Positions 15,122 through 22,417 of a stretch of DNA of 31,814 nt are shown in pieces (position 1 is the stretch's first letter; the number at the start of each line of letters is the position of its first letter). A program made the position numbers and the translations under genes. This DNA comes from Anaerolineales bacterium (GTDB taxonomy: Bacteria > Chloroflexota > Anaerolineae > 4572-78 > J111), in the NCBI GenBank assembly GCA_020634935.1, contig JACKAT010000066.1, forward strand, positions 1-31,814, written 5' to 3'. Under the pieces are notes generated by a model that had not been told where the DNA came from, made no database searches, and saw only the letters and a list, made by a program, of their open reading frames with translations.

Positions 15122-17203
15122 ATGCCCGAAGAATCATCAAAAAGTGTACAAGGTGACGCTGCCAAAGATCATTTCTCAGTGAGACACCCCGAAGGCAAAT
15201 CTGAGAAGTTCCCCTTGCCGGAGGGCGAAGGCGCCATCATTAAGGTGGGCCGTGAGTTGGATAATGATCTGGTCCTGACCGACCCGCGTTCCTCCCGGCA
15301 CCATGCCGAATTCCGGCGTACGGGAAACATTTGGGAAGTGAGAGACCTGGACAGCGCCAACGGCACGTTCATTAACAATGAAAGACTTGAGCCGGACATA
15401 TGGACCAAAATCACCCCGCGTCAAACGGTAACTATCGCTGAAACCCGGATTATGTGGGAACAAAATTTGGCGGCTCAATCCACCGTCGAGATGAAACGTC
15501 CGCGTGATATGACCGTCCCCAGTGCGGTTCCGCCGCCGGTGGTCGCCCCCAGTCCGGCCCCAGCTGCGGCTCCCGTGCAGGAAGAAAAGCGGCCGCAGAC
15601 GATCATCACGCCGTGGGCCATCGGCATTGGCCTGGTGGTGCTGCTGCTCATTATCGCCGGTTTGGTGTTGATGTTGTCCGGCGGCGGCAGCGGCGATGAT
15701 CTGGCCAACCAGCAGCCGGTTACGTTCCAAACCCCCGGCGCTGGCGACGGCCGTGGTGAAGGCAGCCTGGAGGGACAATCGTTGGGGAGCGGTCCTACCT
15801 CCACGCCGACGCCGTCCGGCCCGCAGTTGGCCATTCCGGTGTTGGAGATTGTCTCCAGTCAGGTCAGCCCGATCATCTTTGGGGCGTCGCCCAACACCAC
15901 CGAAGCCTACATTTTTATCGATGTTCGCGCGCGAAACGCCGGGAACATTCCGTTCGAGTTTTCGATCAGCAACTTCTCGATGCGCACCCGCGATGGGCTG
16001 ACCTTTAGCGAAGCCGGCTCTAGCATCAGCGAGAACTATCTGAGGCAGTTGGGGGCGATCGACCGCTTTGAGGATCTGTCGCTAACGCCCGGCGGTAGTG
16101 TACCCGGCAGCTTGGTCTTTCAGTTAGAGATCGGGACGTATGATCTGGAATTGGTCTTTGAAGCGCCTAATCTCGATCCGGTCTACTTGAGCCTCGGTAC
16201 GATCAACATGGACCGGGACCTGAAAATCGCGGCCGGCACCCCGGCGGCGGTTTATGATGAGGCCGTCGTCGTGCCTACGACGGAGACTGAGCCGACGGCG
16301 ACGGTAGCGCCAACGCCGACGCCGACCCGTCCGGCGCTCATTCCCGCTCCGGCCCAGGTGTCTCGCTCCGCCCTGGCCGGAACGATTGCCTACGCCAGCT
16401 TCGACGGCGAAACCTATAATATCTACTTTGGTGATGTCGGCAGCGGCGAGTCCACCTTTTTCCGCAGCCAGGCCAGCCAGCCCGCGTTTAGCCCCGATGG
16501 GTCGCGCATCGCTTTCCATTCGTGGGATGATAGTTCGCGCGGCTTGATGACGATGGATGTATCCGGGGCCAATGGCATTATCGTGGCCAACTTCCTGGAA
16601 GATCAACTGCCCACTTGGACCGCCGACGGCGACGAAATTATTTTGCTGTCACGCCGTTCTGGTGACCGCAAGTCGAACTTGATCAAAGTTGGCAGCCGCC
16701 AAGAACGGACCGAAGGGGTTATTCTCGGTGAAGGTGAGTATCCCACCATTGGTAAAACCGGACGGATGGTCTTTAAAGGCTGGGGGACAACGGCCTTTGG
16801 CTTGCGCTCGTCTACTGATACGCTGGAAGATATCGAAAGCATTACCACTGTCGATACCGATACAGCGCCTGCCATATCACCCGATGGGGAAAAGGTCGTG
16901 TTTATGTCGCGGCGTGAAGATAACTGGGATATCTACGTGGCCGATGTTGACGGCTCCAACTTGCAGCGGCTAACGGATGATCCGGCGCAAGACGGTATTC
17001 CGACCTGGTCTCCTGATGGCAACGCCATCGCCTTTGTCAGCGATCGCGGCGGTATCTGGGCCATTTGGGTGATGACTCCCGATGGTAATGGCAAGAGCCA
17101 ACTCTTTACCATGCCCGGTTCCGCCGACGGCTTTGTCGGCGGCCCCAATTCCACCGATGCCACCCGTGGCTGGGCTGAGGAGCGCATTAGCTGGATCAGA
17201 TAA
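15122..17203 (+). CDS. FHA domain / single TM / TolB-like beta-propeller protein
   Basis: 693 aa. Residues about 18-113 form a forkhead-associated domain, which binds phosphothreonine: VGRELDNDLVL with Arg44, SSRHHAEF with Ser58 and His61, and SANGTFINNERL with Asn80. A proline/alanine linker leads to one membrane helix at about 164-186. Outside come a glycine/serine/threonine-rich linker, an immunoglobulin-like strand region (about 240-365) and another T/P-rich linker. The last 270 residues hold TolB/WD40-type beta-propeller blades (PAFSPDGSRIAFHS, PAISPDGEKVVFMS, PTWSPDGNAIAFVS). The cytosolic FHA head would read a Thr-kinase signal while the propeller senses or binds outside. There is no kinase gene in the window. 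The topology parallels the PP2C-like/propeller protein at 339-2903. Confidence 0.9.
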   Translation: MPEESSKSVQGDAAKDHFSVRHPEGKSEKFPLPEGEGAIIKVGRELDNDLVLTDPRSSRHHAEFRRTGNIWEVRDLDSANGTFINNERLEPDIWTKITPRQTVTIAETRIMWEQNLAAQSTVEMKRPRDMTVPSAVPPPVVAPSPAPAAAPVQEEKRPQTIITPWAIGIGLVVLLLIIAGLVLMLSGGGSGDDLANQQPVTFQTPGAGDGRGEGSLEGQSLGSGPTSTPTPSGPQLAIPVLEIVSSQVSPIIFGASPNTTEAYIFIDVRARNAGNIPFEFSISNFSMRTRDGLTFSEAGSSISENYLRQLGAIDRFEDLSLTPGGSVPGSLVFQLEIGTYDLELVFEAPNLDPVYLSLGTINMDRDLKIAAGTPAAVYDEAVVVPTTETEPTATVAPTPTPTRPALIPAPAQVSRSALAGTIAYASFDGETYNIYFGDVGSGESTFFRSQASQPAFSPDGSRIAFHSWDDSSRGLMTMDVSGANGIIVANFLEDQLPTWTADGDEIILLSRRSGDRKSNLIKVGSRQERTEGVILGEGEYPTIGKTGRMVFKGWGTTAFGLRSSTDTLEDIESITTVDTDTAPAISPDGEKVVFMSRREDNWDIYVADVDGSNLQRLTDDPAQDGIPTWSPDGNAIAFVSDRGGIWAIWVMTPDGNGKSQLFTMPGSADGFVGGPNSTDATRGWAEERISWIR

Positions 17204-17224
17204 AAGCCTAAGGGTAACTGTTCA

Positions 17225-17305
17225 GGTGACTGGCACTTTTGCTCTATATGGAGCACGTTGAATGGAATACAACAGTATGAGGTTCGCGATCAAGTGCCAG
17301 TCACC
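17225..17305. repeat. MITE-like element, copy A
   Basis: Perfect 14-bp inverted ends GGTGACTGGCACTT (17225-17238) / AAGTGCCAGTCACC (17292-17305) around an 81-bp unit. Copy B (20787-20866) has identical ends and copy C (22040-22119) has diverged ends; the interiors are related when copies are aligned in the proper orientation. It starts 21 bp after the FHA gene stop and has no coding potential. Confidence 0.85.
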
Positions 17306-17345
17306 TACCTATTTTTGATAATAAAGTTGATAAAAAATAGATTAA

Positions 17346-17373
17346 TTGACAAATAACAAGTCTGCTCTATAAT
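17346..17373 (+). promoter_or_regulatory. Consensus sigma-70 promoter of the fourth B12-radical SAM gene
   Basis: -35 TTGACA (17346-17351), 16-bp spacer, -10 TATAAT (17368-17373), both boxes perfect. The leader is about 50 nt and contains the strong Shine-Dalgarno AGGAGGAGG (17414-17422). It is among the strongest-looking promoters in the window, indicating that this gene is transcribed on its own and probably highly. Confidence 0.88.
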
Positions 17374-17428
17374 CAAACGAACTTGTTAGACCCTTCACAA
17401 GGAAGCTCTTTTTAGGAGGAGGCTGTCT

Positions 17429-18871
17429 GTGGCAAAGGTTTTGTGGGTAGAAAAGCAAATCGATTATGAACCGCAAGGCGTCATGTCGATCTCGGCGGTG
17501 TTGAAAGAAGCGGGTCACGACGTTCAACTCACCATCGTCGCGCAAGAAAACCCGGTTGAATATGCCAAACATTTCCAACCGGACATTGTCGGTTACAGTA
17601 TGATGACCGGTTCGCAGCATTATTACTTTAAAGTCAATCGAGCCATTAAAGAGGCGCTGGGCAACCAGGCCCCCCTGTCGGTTTTCGGCGGGCCGCATCC
17701 CACGTTCTTCCCCGATCTGATCAAAGAAGACGGGGTTGACGGCGTCTGCGTGGGTGAGGGCGAAGGCCCGTTGGTCGATTTGGCCAATTCGCTGGACAAA
17801 GGCGGGCTTGATCCCAACATCCCCAACTGGTGGTTCGATATCGAGGGCGAGATTGTCAAAAATCCGGTGCGGCCGCTCATCCGCAAGTTGGGCGATCTGC
17901 CGATGCCCGACCGTGATCTGGTTTACGGTAAGCATGACGTTACCCGGCGCAGTCCGATCAAGCATTTTATGGCCAGTCGCGGTTGCCCTTACAACTGCAC
18001 CTACTGCTTCAATCACGCTTGGTATCAAATCTATACCCGTGAGAAACGCGGCTACCAGCGCAGCGTTGAATCGGTCGTTGAAGAAGTCAACTGGGTGCGG
18101 GAGCGGTACCCGTTGGAGCAGGTGGTCTTTTTGGATGATCTGTTCATCATCTATGTCGATTGGCTGGAAGAGTTTGCCGAAATATTCCCCAAAGAAGTGG
18201 GCCTGCCCTTCTTCTGCAACGTCCGCTCGAACCTGATTACGCCGGAAAAAGTGGCGCTGCTCAAAAAAGCCGGAGCCAATACCGTTAGTATGGGCATCGA
18301 GGCCGGGAATGATCGGCTGCGCAACGATCTGCTCAAACGCAAGATGTCGCGGGAAACCATCATCGAGTCAGGCCGTATGCTGCACGAAGCCGGCATCAAC
18401 CTGACTGCCACCAACATTCTGGCCCTACCAACGGCTACCCTTGAGGATGACATCGACACGATGCGGCTCAACGCCGAGGCCAAAGTGAAATATGCCCACG
18501 CCTTCCTGTTCCAACCCTACCCGGCCACCGAACTCGGTGAATTTGCCAAAAAGAACGGTCACATGGCCGGCAGTTTTGAAGATATCGGGGCCATCGCCTG
18601 GGACAGTTCCATTCTGGTGAGAAGCGAGGACGAAAAGAACCAGATGGAAAACTTGCAGCGCTGGTTTGCCATCGGGGTGGAGTTCCCCTGGATGGAACCG
18701 ATTATCCGCCAATTGGTCAAAACCCCGCGCAATAAAGCGATTGACAGCTTGTACTGGTGGATCCACAAGTTGTGGAAAGGCTGGGCCATCACCCGTCGGG
18801 TCCATCCCATTAAGATTACGCCCAAGGTGATTTTGGAAAACGCTAGGCACTTCCTTCAGATGGAAGCGTAA
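17429..18871 (+). CDS. B12-binding-domain radical SAM protein (BchE-like architecture)
   Basis: 480 aa starting at GTG, set by AGGAGGAGG seven nucleotides before it. The cobalamin-binding-like domain covers about 1-140 (IVGYSMMTGSQHYYF, VFGGPHPTFFPDLI, VCVGEGEGPLVDL). The radical SAM core starts MASRGCPYNCTYCFNHAW with Cys186, Cys190 and Cys193. VSMGIEAGNDRLRNDLL and LPTATLEDDIDTM correspond to the later core motifs. The C-terminal region (about 400-480) is aromatic and basic (YWWIHKLWKGWAITRRV). It differs in the core from the tandem paralogues at 10658 and 12175, so it is a separate branch of the class. It has its own strong promoter. Substrate unknown. Confidence 0.9.
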   Translation: MAKVLWVEKQIDYEPQGVMSISAVLKEAGHDVQLTIVAQENPVEYAKHFQPDIVGYSMMTGSQHYYFKVNRAIKEALGNQAPLSVFGGPHPTFFPDLIKEDGVDGVCVGEGEGPLVDLANSLDKGGLDPNIPNWWFDIEGEIVKNPVRPLIRKLGDLPMPDRDLVYGKHDVTRRSPIKHFMASRGCPYNCTYCFNHAWYQIYTREKRGYQRSVESVVEEVNWVRERYPLEQVVFLDDLFIIYVDWLEEFAEIFPKEVGLPFFCNVRSNLITPEKVALLKKAGANTVSMGIEAGNDRLRNDLLKRKMSRETIIESGRMLHEAGINLTATNILALPTATLEDDIDTMRLNAEAKVKYAHAFLFQPYPATELGEFAKKNGHMAGSFEDIGAIAWDSSILVRSEDEKNQMENLQRWFAIGVEFPWMEPIIRQLVKTPRNKAIDSLYWWIHKLWKGWAITRRVHPIKITPKVILENARHFLQMEA

Positions 18872-19446
18872 GGTTAGTTTAATCGATAGACACTTAAGTA
18901 GTTTTCAACTCTAAGTTGTTACATTAATTTAGACAGAATTAACAGGATTAATATGATTTTTCCTTATTTTAATCTTGGAAATCCTGTAAATCCTGTCTAT
19001 TCATCCTGGTCTCAAACTCACAAGTTAGTTATGAAAATTACTTAATCAATACACCATCAAAGATATCGGCCATTTGCTTTAGTTGCTCGTTAGTGGCGGG
19101 TTGGCGAATGATTAATAGCATTGCTACAGAGTTGTCTTATCGAGGGTTTGATAATGCACTCTAATTCTACCATACTTATAATAGTTTGACGAGAGAAACA
19201 AACAAGCGTACCGAATTTTCGGTACACCTATTATTTGCTCGATGTTCCTAAGGCCGGTTCTCTGGTTTCAGAAACGATCTTTCCCTGTGATCTTTCCACG
19301 CTGCTGCCCGCTCTCTCCCTTGTCCGGCACAAACAAGCCCGTAGGCGGTCAGTAAAATCATCACCGGTGTGACGGATGGCTTTCCTTTCTTGATAAATAT
19401 TTGTAGATGATATGAAAATAAATAGGTTTAAATTTATTTACCAATA
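18872..19446. other. Gene-poor decay region
   Basis: No intact gene. It contains an inverted pair AGACAGAATTAACAGGATTA (18931-18950) / complementary AATCCTGTAAATCCTGTCT (18979-18997) with few mismatches, which looks like a dispersed repeat. It also has a 27-codon gene-start remnant on the minus strand (19038-19121), the palindrome GTACCGAA-TT-TTCGGTAC (19208-19225), and an AT-rich inverted pair AAATAAAT (19416-19423) / ATTTATTT (19432-19439), just before the ArsR-like start, that could be an operator. Confidence 0.55.
19038..19121 (-). pseudogene. 27-codon remnant resembling the start of a DUF5674-like protein
   Basis: Reads MLLIIRQPATNEQLKQMADI then a few residues and a stop. The ATPEQLKxMA-type opening is how I remember the DUF5674 family beginning; those proteins are about 100 aa long, so the rest is missing. 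It is most likely a truncated gene left in the decay zone. The assignment rests on a short match and is tentative. Confidence 0.35.
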
Positions 19447-19668
19447 ATGTGTGCAAATAATGGATCAGGAACAATTACTAAATTCTTTACCGCTATGGGC
19501 GATCCCATTCGTCTCCAAATTGTTCTCTTATTGCGGGACCAACCACTCAATGTCGGCGACATTGCTAATCAGTTCAATATAAGCCGGCCTGCCATCTCAC
19601 ACCATCTCAAAGTTCTCAAGGAAGCTAAAGTGGTGCAAAGTGAAAAGGCTGGGCAGGAATTTTCATAA
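19447..19668 (+). pseudogene. Truncated ArsR-family helix-turn-helix regulator
   Basis: 73 codons. Residues about 9-68 match the ArsR winged-helix pattern: FFTAMGDPIRLQIVLLL, then NVGDIANQFNISRPAISHHL (helix-turn-helix), then KVLKEAKVVQSEKAGQEF. The protein ends inside the wing, about 20-30 residues short of a normal ArsR repressor, and no metal-binding cysteines are left in the recognition helix. The reading frame then passes into a different gene fragment, overlapping in another frame. This looks like a deletion junction. It may still bind DNA, but dimer contacts of the last helix would be lost. Confidence 0.65.
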
Positions 19669-19861
19669 CCCCTTTTTACATCGATTTGTACCCCGCGTAC
19701 CTTCCCCCTTATTCAACGTCATTTGGGGGTTGCTCAACTTTTGTTTATCAAATTTTATCTTATCTTGGGCGAGGCCAATTGACGTGAATCTAGATACTTT
19801 ACTATTTGGTATGGGCTTTGCTTTTGCTGCAATTGGACTGTCAATTTTTTTCAATCGGTAG
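19640..19861 (+). pseudogene. C-terminal fragment of a small membrane protein
   Basis: The segment from about 19688 reads as protein: PSPLFNVIWGLLNFCLSNFI, then DVNLDTLLFGMGFAFAAIGL, giving two hydrophobic helices and a proper stop after FFNR. The first 16 codons of the open frame lie over the ArsR fragment in a different frame and are not family-like. It therefore seems to be the tail of a membrane protein gene whose start was deleted and joined to arsR. Family not recognised. Confidence 0.5.
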
Positions 19862-19934
19862 AATTTAGGAGAGGGAGGGAGATTTATCTTTTATTACAGA
19901 ACTTACGCACATTGTTAATAAATCAGCCTCCAAG

Positions 19935-20747
19935 TTATACCTTAATCCCATAACCTTTCGCTTCCTTCTTAGCCCAGTCGGGAATTGGCGTCGGCGCAGC
20001 GACGGGTGGCAGCTTGGCTAAATTCTCGGGTGAGGGATCGAAGTTGAGCGACCGGCTCAACCCTTCGACCACGGTCTTGAGGACAGTAATGCGGGCATAC
20101 CCTTTATCGTTGCCGGGTACCACCGTCCAGGGAGCGTGCTCGGTCGAGGTTTTGGCGATCATATCTTCGACCGCCGCCTCGTACTCATCCCATTTCTTGC
20201 GGTTGCGCCAATCTTCTTCGGTCAATTTCCAGGATTTTTGCGGCGTCATGCGGCGGCTTTCAAAACGGGCCAACTGTTCATCTTTGCTGATATGGACCCA
20301 AAACTTAAAGATAATGGTGCCAAAATCGACCAACTGCTTTTCGAATTCGTTAATCTCGCCATAGGCGCGCTGCCATTCTTTGGTACTGCAAAAGCCCTCG
20401 ACCCGCTCGACGAGGACGCGGCCATACCAGGTTCGATCAAAGATGCCAATCTCCCCTTGGATCGGCAGCCGACGCCAAAAGCGATAGAGATAGTGCCGGG
20501 CCGCGTCATCCCCTGTCGGCGCCGCGATAGCGTGAACCTCATAGCTGCGCGGATCGAGGCGGGCGGTCAGGCGTTTGATGGCCCCGCCCTTGCCGGCGGC
20601 ATCCCACCCTTCAAAAACCATCACCACCGGCCGCTGCTGGCGATAGACCTCAAAACCTAGGGCGCGTACCTTGGTTTGATATTCATCCAACGCTTGCCGG
20701 TATTCCTTCCGTTTGAGCTTTTTTGAGAGATCAATGGTTTCTAACAT
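19935..20747 (-). CDS. ppk2: Polyphosphate kinase 2 family protein, canonical active site
   Basis: 270 aa. PPK2 enzymes move phosphate between polyphosphate and nucleotides. Walker A GWDAAGKGG is at 47-55. The substrate loop LDPRSYEVHAIAAP follows. The Walker-B-like IFDRTWYGRVLVER is at 102-115, with Asp104 and Arg105 in place, and EKQLVDFGTIIFKFWVHIS corresponds to the lid-flanking strand. All the family's key residues that I can identify are present. It is the second gene of a tandem pair on the minus strand, 127 bp after the related gene at 20875-21678, with a MITE-like element between. Substrate class (ADP, GDP or AMP) is not decided from sequence. Confidence 0.92.
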   Translation of the reverse strand: MLETIDLSKKLKRKEYRQALDEYQTKVRALGFEVYRQQRPVVMVFEGWDAAGKGGAIKRLTARLDPRSYEVHAIAAPTGDDAARHYLYRFWRRLPIQGEIGIFDRTWYGRVLVERVEGFCSTKEWQRAYGEINEFEKQLVDFGTIIFKFWVHISKDEQLARFESRRMTPQKSWKLTEEDWRNRKKWDEYEAAVEDMIAKTSTEHAPWTVVPGNDKGYARITVLKTVVEGLSRSLNFDPSPENLAKLPPVAAPTPIPDWAKKEAKGYGIKV

Positions 20748-20786
20748 GGTTTCTCGTCCTATGTCTTCTTATTCTTTTTCAGGCGA

Positions 20787-20866
20787 GGTGACTGGCACTT
20801 AATCGCCGCAATTGTAACGTCATATACCACTCAATGGTCTCGATTTGAGCCAAAGTGCCAGTCACC
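20787..20866. repeat. MITE-like element, copy B
   Basis: 80 bp with perfect ends GGTGACTGGCACTT (20787-20800) / AAGTGCCAGTCACC (20853-20866), identical to those of copy A at 17225. The interior resembles copy A in inverted orientation and copy C also inverted. It lies between the two PPK2-family genes, beginning about 40 bp from the start codon of the downstream one, and could carry or disrupt transcription between them. Confidence 0.85.
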
Positions 20867-20874
20867 CGGCGTAG

Positions 20875-21678
20875 TTACTTCTTTTTTTTCTTTTTCTTAT
20901 CTGTTTTCTTGTGGCTGATGGCGGCGGCCTCTTCCAAATCGTCCAGGCTCAGCCACGGCGTGGGGGTCACATCGAGCACCGCTTCTAACCGATTGATGAT
21001 CGCCCGGTAGACGGCGTAAAAGCGGTAGTTCTGATCGGTGGCGGGAATGGCCGACCACGGCGCGTGGGCCGTGTTGGTTTTGGCCATCATCTCCTCAGCC
21101 GCGGCCAGATAATCGTCATAGCGGCGATGCTGCTCCCACTCCTCGGCCGTCACCTGCCAGGCTTGGGCCGGGTCTTGGGTCAAGCGGATAAACCGGCGTA
21201 GCTGCTCTTCAGGTGAGATGTGCAACCATAATTTGATAAAAATCGTGCCGTCATCGGCCAATAACCGTTCAAAGTCGTTGATATCGTCATAAATGGAGCG
21301 GCCATTGAGCGATATCGGCTTGTCCTCTTTGATGCGCTCAACCAGCACCCGCCGGTACCAACTATTATCAAAGACGGCCATTTCGCCAGAGCGGGGAATT
21401 TTGAGCCAGAAACGCCACAGCCAGGGCATTTTGGTTTCCAGGGTGCGGGGTGGGGTAATTGAATAGGTCTTGAAGCCGCGCGGATCGAGCTGGCTGGTCA
21501 TCTCTTGAATGGTCGAGCCTTTTCCGGCGGTTTCCCACCCCTCGAAGACAATAATGGTGGGTACTTTCGTATCGAAGGCTAACTTCTCCAATTGATAGAG
21601 ACGCTGCTGCAAAAACCGGCGGACATGCTTAAACGCCGTATCCGACAGCGATAGGGATAAATCCATTGTATCGAGCAT
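20875..21678 (-). CDS. PPK2-family protein with altered active-site motifs
   Basis: 267 aa, aligned along its whole length with its neighbour (both begin ML(D/E)T(M/I)DLS). The motifs are changed: Walker A is GWETAGKGS (Glu49 in place of Asp), and the second motif is VFDNSWYRRVLVER (Asn105 in place of the usual Arg). The lysine of Walker A (Lys53) and Asp104 remain. The C-terminus ends in a lysine-rich tail (HKKTDKKKKKKK), unusual for the family and possibly a polyphosphate- or nucleic-acid-binding tail. The start is supported by AGGAGG 11 nt upstream. In two-domain (class II) PPK2 proteins the N-terminal domain is degenerate and the C-terminal one active; here the same order occurs as two genes. 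Confidence 0.88.
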   Translation of the reverse strand: MLDTMDLSLSLSDTAFKHVRRFLQQRLYQLEKLAFDTKVPTIIVFEGWETAGKGSTIQEMTSQLDPRGFKTYSITPPRTLETKMPWLWRFWLKIPRSGEMAVFDNSWYRRVLVERIKEDKPISLNGRSIYDDINDFERLLADDGTIFIKLWLHISPEEQLRRFIRLTQDPAQAWQVTAEEWEQHRRYDDYLAAAEEMMAKTNTAHAPWSAIPATDQNYRFYAVYRAIINRLEAVLDVTPTPWLSLDDLEEAAAISHKKTDKKKKKKK

Positions 21679-21708
21679 CGTTGCTTTTTCCTCCTGGGGT
21701 AGGGGCCT

Positions 21709-21738
21709 ATTATAACACTGAGCGCCTTATAACCCCAA
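21709..21738 (-). promoter_or_regulatory. Candidate promoter of the PPK2 pair
   Basis: On the minus strand: -10 TATAAT (complement of 21709-21714), 18-bp spacer, weak -35 TTGGGG (complement of 21733-21738). It is 31 nt before the start codon, with AGGAGG between. Confidence 0.5.
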
Positions 21739-22020
21739 CTGGCGAATAGTGTATGGGACCTAGGACGTGGGATTTTTCGTTCTACGTCCCACGTCATTTT
21801 TCCTCTCAAACCTTTTGCGGCAAGGCTAGTTATGCTATACTTGACGTATCTTCGTTTTTCGGCCTCATCTTTTTCACCAGCTAAGAAGAGTCGTTGGGCG
21901 GTTAAATTCTATCGCGAGATTGTCTAAAATTCTAGACGTGGTAAAATAATCACTGATAATTTTATAATCCCTCGCTATTCGCTGTTTAACCGCAAAAAAT
22001 GTCATCAATCAAACTCAATA

Positions 22021-22153
22021 TGAGTTACGCAGTTCAAAAGGTGACAGTCACTTGGGCGTGATAAATCGACTGGGTTGGGCTAAATGGACGTTCATTTTCG
22101 GCCAAAAGTGACGGTCACCGGGTTCGGTACACCCAACTGCGTAAGTCCTACTC
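22021..22153. repeat. MITE-like element, copy C, inside a second inverted repeat
   Basis: The inner unit (22040-22119) has ends GGTGACAGTCACTT and AAGTGACGGTCACC, diverged relatives of the ends of copies A and B; the interior aligns with copy B in inverted orientation. It is flanked by an outer inverted pair TACGCAGTT (about 22026-22034) / AACTGCGTA (22135-22143). A related ACTTACGCA sequence is seen again near 19901. The composite ends a few bases before the hicA reading frame. Confidence 0.75.
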
Positions 22154-22174
22154 AAATCAAACCATCGAAGAACT

Positions 22175-22417
22175 TTGCAGGCTATTTTTGAAAACCCTGT
22201 TCGAGCCAACATCGTTTGGAAAGATATCGAAAACTTGCTTGTAGCTTGTGGGGCAGAGATAAGTGAGGGGAGAGGTTCAAGAGTTCGTATTATTTTAAAT
22301 GATATAAAAGCCATTTTCCACCGTCCACATCCTCGAAAAGAAACGAATAAAGGTGCGGTGGTATCAATGCGTCGGTTTCTGACGGAAGCAGGAGTGACAC
22401 CCGATGATGGAATATAA
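22175..22417 (+). CDS. hicA: HicA-family toxin (mRNA interferase)
   Basis: 80 aa from the TTG at 22175. HicA toxins cleave mRNA with a double-stranded-RNA-binding-like fold. Visible marks: WKDIENLLVACGAEISEGRG, the SRVRIIL strand, and FHRPHPRKETNKGAV, which holds the catalytic histidine, then MRRFLTEAGV. The frame is open upstream of the TTG for eleven more codons, reading KSNHRRTLQAIF; members of this subgroup that I know start about there with an ATG, but here an in-frame TAA and the repeat element replace it. The start codon may have been lost to the insertion, leaving the TTG. The gene overlaps hicB by 14 nt. Confidence 0.88.
   Translation: MQAIFENPVRANIVWKDIENLLVACGAEISEGRGSRVRIILNDIKAIFHRPHPRKETNKGAVVSMRRFLTEAGVTPDDGI

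Larger units (their letters stand above)
21679..22174. other. Intergenic region between the PPK2 pair and hicAB
   Basis: No gene seen. Contents, left to right: minus-strand promoter (21709-21738); an inverted pair GACGTGGGA (21764-21772) / TCCCACGTC (21787-21795) followed by ATTTTT on the plus strand, which could work as a terminator or is a dispersed repeat; a candidate plus-strand promoter TTGTCT (21920-21925), 16-bp spacer, TAAAAT (21942-21947), with the near-palindrome GTCTA-AAATTC-TAGAC across its spacer; and the nested MITE-like element 22021-22153. Confidence 0.5.

Noticed and set aside
19255..19385. Minus-strand protein-like stretch (AIRHTGDDFTDRLRACL)
   Set aside because: Short, without family recognition or a good start; may be a gene fragment but evidence is too thin to list.
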